A DNA stretch of 6,943 bases from Methanobacteriota archaeon (lineage in GTDB: Archaea > Thermoplasmatota > Poseidoniia > Poseidoniales > Poseidoniaceae): positions 1 to 6,943 of the forward strand of contig NZLM01000065.1 in NCBI GenBank assembly GCA_002694245.1, in the 5' to 3' direction. A program made the position numbers and the translations under genes. Below, piece by piece: positions 5,073-6,943 of the stretch. The first letter of the stretch is position 1. The number at the start of each line of letters is the position of its first letter. Under the pieces are notes generated by a model. That model saw only the letters and a list, made by a program, of their open reading frames with translations. It was not told the origin of the DNA and did no database searches.

Positions 5073-5909
5073 TCATTCCTCGGTTTTCCAATTTGCACTT
5101 CGCTTCTCAAGGAATGAACTTAGGCCTTCCTGTCCCTCATCACTACCTCGCATTCTGCTTGTAAAATCAAGAGTCCAAAGGCGCAGAGATTCGTCTGTTT
5201 CATTCCACCTGTCAAACCCAAGAGTTAGTTCCTTAGCTGCTGTTACTGCGCAAGGTCCAGTAGAGAGGATTTCTTTTAGCGTCTTGGAAATATCCAGCGA
5301 TTCATCAACCGCATCTATCATTCCAATTCGAAGAGCCTCATCTGTATCCATTCTTCCGGCTAACATTGCATGCCTTCGGAAATTTGCACTACCTAATCTT
5401 CTGTAGACATATGGGCCGATTACTGCAGGTAGAATTCCGAGTTTACCTTCAGATAGTGCAATCTTTACTTCTGGTTTGCAAACAACATGATCCAAACATG
5501 CAACTAGACCTGCTCCACCACCCAAGGCTACCCCTTGTATCATGCCTATTGTAAAACATGGATGTGACCAAAGCCCGTTAAACAAAGAGTCTAGTCTTTC
5601 TGAATCTTTTCGATTTTCTTCTGGAGTGTTTGCACCTGCATCTCTCATCATATTGATATCTGCTCCAGCACAGAAGTGTTTACCTTCACCCGAGAGTGTT
5701 AGGACCCGCAGATAAGGAGTTCCGTCTTCGCTTAACAGGACACCTTTGCTACCAACTGAGTGCTCAGCAGTCCAAGCAAATACCTCGATCAGTTCGGTTA
5801 TCATTTGAACATTCATAGCATTATATTTGTCGGGCCTTGCAAGTCTAACGTTAGCAATCGGTCCATCAATTTCCAATTGAATAAGTGAAGTTTTTGGTTT
5901 CTGTTTCAT
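5073..5909 (-). CDS. liuC: Methylglutaconyl-CoA hydratase, LiuC-type enoyl-CoA hydratase/isomerase family
   Basis: This 278-residue crotonase-fold protein should hydrate 3-methylglutaconyl-CoA to HMG-CoA, the step after methylcrotonyl-CoA carboxylase in leucine breakdown. Family signs: LARPDKYNAMN (23-33), LSGEGKHFCAGADI (72-85, first oxyanion-hole segment), QGVALGGGAGLVACLD (125-140) and SEGKLGILPAVIGPYV (153-168). The catalytic Glu of the SExxLGxxPA segment is present (Glu154). The other usual Glu, in GGGxE, is Gly134. I recall the form GGxxGLxAxxD plus LSExxxGLxPAxIxPYV from bacterial LiuC-type hydratases, so this fits that subgroup rather than a dead enzyme. A short extra loop (about 50-66) precedes the first core strand. 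It starts at the ATG at 5909, with GGAGA 7 nt upstream, and lies between the carboxylase beta and alpha genes as in bacterial liuBCD. Another short-chain enoyl-CoA substrate cannot be excluded. Confidence 0.85.
   Translation of the reverse strand: MKQKPKTSLIQLEIDGPIANVRLARPDKYNAMNVQMITELIEVFAWTAEHSVGSKGVLLSEDGTPYLRVLTLSGEGKHFCAGADINMMRDAGANTPEENRKDSERLDSLFNGLWSHPCFTIGMIQGVALGGGAGLVACLDHVVCKPEVKIALSEGKLGILPAVIGPYVYRRLGSANFRRHAMLAGRMDTDEALRIGMIDAVDESLDISKTLKEILSTGPCAVTAAKELTLGFDRWNETDESLRLWTLDFTSRMRGSDEGQEGLSSFLEKRSANWKTEE
5077..5081 (-). promoter_or_regulatory. Shine-Dalgarno site for the biotin carboxylase gene
   Basis: GAGGA (5081-5077) followed by 8 nt and the ATG at 5068. It lies in the last codons of the hydratase gene and supports the ATG at 5068 over the upstream start at 5110. 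Confidence 0.6.
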
Positions 5910-5946
5910 ATTAAATTCTCCAATTGCAAAAATTAAATTTCCAATT
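5910..5946. repeat. Near-perfect short direct repeat in the liuB-liuC gap
   Basis: ATTAAATTCTCCAATT (5910-5925) and ATTAAATTTCCAATT (5932-5946) differ by one inserted base and start 22 bp apart. One copy holds the hydratase Shine-Dalgarno (GGAGA on the minus strand); the other overlaps the beta-subunit stop codon. It looks like a small local duplication that made up most of the 35-nt gap. No regulatory role is shown. Confidence 0.6.
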
Positions 5947-6943
5947 ACATTCTAAAGACACCAAATCGGTCATTTGGTAACTCGGCATTTTGGCTTGCAG
6001 ATATACACAACCCTAGTATGTCCCTCGTATCACGAGGATCAATAATACCATCATCCCAAAGCCTCGCTGTTGAGTAATAGGGGCTACCCTCTGTTTCATA
6101 CTTCTCAAGTATGGGAGCCCGGAAGGATTCTAGTTCATCTCCTTCCATAGGAGGAAGTCCTTCTCTGGCTCTTTGGTCCTGTTTTACCGTGGCTAGAACA
6201 TCTGCTGCTTGAGGCCCACCCATAACAGAAATTCTACTATTTGGCCACATGAATAAAAATCGAGGGTCATATGCTCTGCCACACATTCCGTAATTTCCAG
6301 CACCATGAGAGCCTCCGATAATGACTGTAAATTTGGGGACATTAACGCAAGATACTGCGGTTACTAACTTGGCGCCATCTTTTGCAATACCCCCTGCTTC
6401 GTATGCCTTGCCAACCATGAATCCAGTTATGTTTTGTAAGAACACCAAAGGTATGCCTCTTTGACCACACAATTCAACAAAATGCGCACCTTTGACAGAG
6501 GATTCTGAAAATAGGATGCCGTTGTTTGCGACAATCCCCACCTTATACCCATGAATATGAGCAAAACCACAGATCAGAGTCTGCCCATATCTAGATTTGA
6601 ATTCGTGGAATCGGCTGCCATCAACGATTCTTGCAATTATTTCTTTCACATCAACTGGTGTTCTGTTATCAGCAGGCACCAGACCGAGTAAATCTTCAAC
6701 ATCATGGAATGGTTCCTCTGCTTCTTTTCTATCAAACGGTGCCAGTTCTCTGGAACCTAAATTTTCGACTACATTTCGCACAAGGCGTAATGCCTCATCC
6801 TCATCTTCTGCGAAATGATCTGCGACTCCACTCTGAGATGTGTGCACATCTGCTCCACCTAATTCCTCAGCAGATACTTCCTCGCCTGTTGCAGCCTTTA
6901 CTAATGGTGGCCCTGCAAGGAAGATAGTTCCATTGCCTTTTAC
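5945..6943 (-). CDS. liuB: Methylcrotonyl-CoA carboxylase beta (carboxyltransferase) subunit, 5' end cut by window
   Basis: There are 332 codons up to the window edge, in frame from base 6943. The family is about 530 residues, so roughly the first 200 are missing. The protein transfers the carboxyl group from biotin to 3-methylcrotonyl-CoA. It closely follows animal and bacterial MCC-beta: [20 protein letters not shown] (5-24), QNITGFMVG (170-178), [16 protein letters not shown] (210-225), [11 protein letters not shown] (233-243), WDDGIIDP (296-303) and the terminal FGVFRM (327-332), which I recall from human MCCC2 as FGIFRM. These points separate it from propionyl- and acetyl-CoA carboxylase beta subunits. 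The GTG at 6847 is internal, not the start: the same conserved frame continues upstream of it. It is the first visible gene of the operon; a promoter and any upstream liuA-like dehydrogenase would lie outside. Confidence 0.95.
   Translation of the reverse strand, partial: VKGNGTIFLAGPPLVKAATGEEVSAEELGGADVHTSQSGVADHFAEDEDEALRLVRNVVENLGSRELAPFDRKEAEEPFHDVEDLLGLVPADNRTPVDVKEIIARIVDGSRFHEFKSRYGQTLICGFAHIHGYKVGIVANNGILFSESSVKGAHFVELCGQRGIPLVFLQNITGFMVGKAYEAGGIAKDGAKLVTAVSCVNVPKFTVIIGGSHGAGNYGMCGRAYDPRFLFMWPNSRISVMGGPQAADVLATVKQDQRAREGLPPMEGDELESFRAPILEKYETEGSPYYSTARLWDDGIIDPRDTRDILGLCISASQNAELPNDRFGVFRM

Noticed and set aside
5069..5110. 14-codon N-terminal extension of the biotin carboxylase
   Set aside because: It overlaps the hydratase gene; the conserved MLKRTLVANRGEIA start and a Shine-Dalgarno site point to 5068.
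6845..6847. GTG as the start of the beta subunit
   Set aside because: Conserved MCC-beta sequence ([18 protein letters not shown]) continues upstream in frame to the window edge.

Overview
The window carries nine protein-coding genes and no rRNA, tRNA, CRISPR array or insertion sequence that I could recognise. It is densely packed; no gene-free stretch exceeds 76 bases. Eight genes run leftward (minus strand) and one short gene runs rightward. Two genes are cut by the window edges.

Organism: the mix suggests an uncultured marine archaeon, perhaps of the Poseidoniales (Marine Group II) or a relative. The pointers are an archaeal-looking Mrp/Nbp35 ATPase, an Aur1-like PAP2 membrane protein, apparently leaderless starts at a divergent gene pair, and a bacterial-type amino-acid catabolic operon in moderately AT-rich DNA. 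This is inference from gene content. No ribosomal or informational marker is present to prove it.

Right half (3135-6943, leftward): a four-gene leucine-degradation operon. The order is methylcrotonyl-CoA carboxylase beta subunit (5' end cut by the window), a LiuC-type methylglutaconyl-CoA hydratase, a stand-alone biotin carboxylase, and a small protein joining a BT-like domain to a biotinyl carrier domain. This is the liuB-liuC-liuD order of bacteria, but with the alpha subunit split into two genes at the boundary between biotin carboxylase and BT domain. Together they would carboxylate 3-methylcrotonyl-CoA and hydrate the product to HMG-CoA. Junctions are tight (35 nt, 4 nt, 1-nt overlap), with clear Shine-Dalgarno sites deciding the starts.

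Middle (2707-3140): a rightward low-molecular-weight phosphatase/arsenate-reductase-like gene. It is divergent from the left cluster across 53 bp and convergent with the carboxylase operon across 12 bp.

Left half (1-2706, leftward): a small membrane protein of unknown function overlaps by 20 nt an Mrp/ApbC/Nbp35-family P-loop ATPase. A 9-nt gap leads to a DUF971 protein, then 76 nt further on to a PAP2-superfamily membrane enzyme that runs off the left edge. The Mrp protein has no cysteine at all. Where the family usually has its CxxC Fe-S motif it carries an extra segment of about 34 residues that looks like a beta-sandwich/Ig-like repeat. The neighbouring DUF971 protein has exactly four cysteines. 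Mrp and DUF971 are fused in the plant Fe-S protein HCF101, so the pair may be a split, rewired Fe-S or metal-handling module. This is the most unusual thing in the window.
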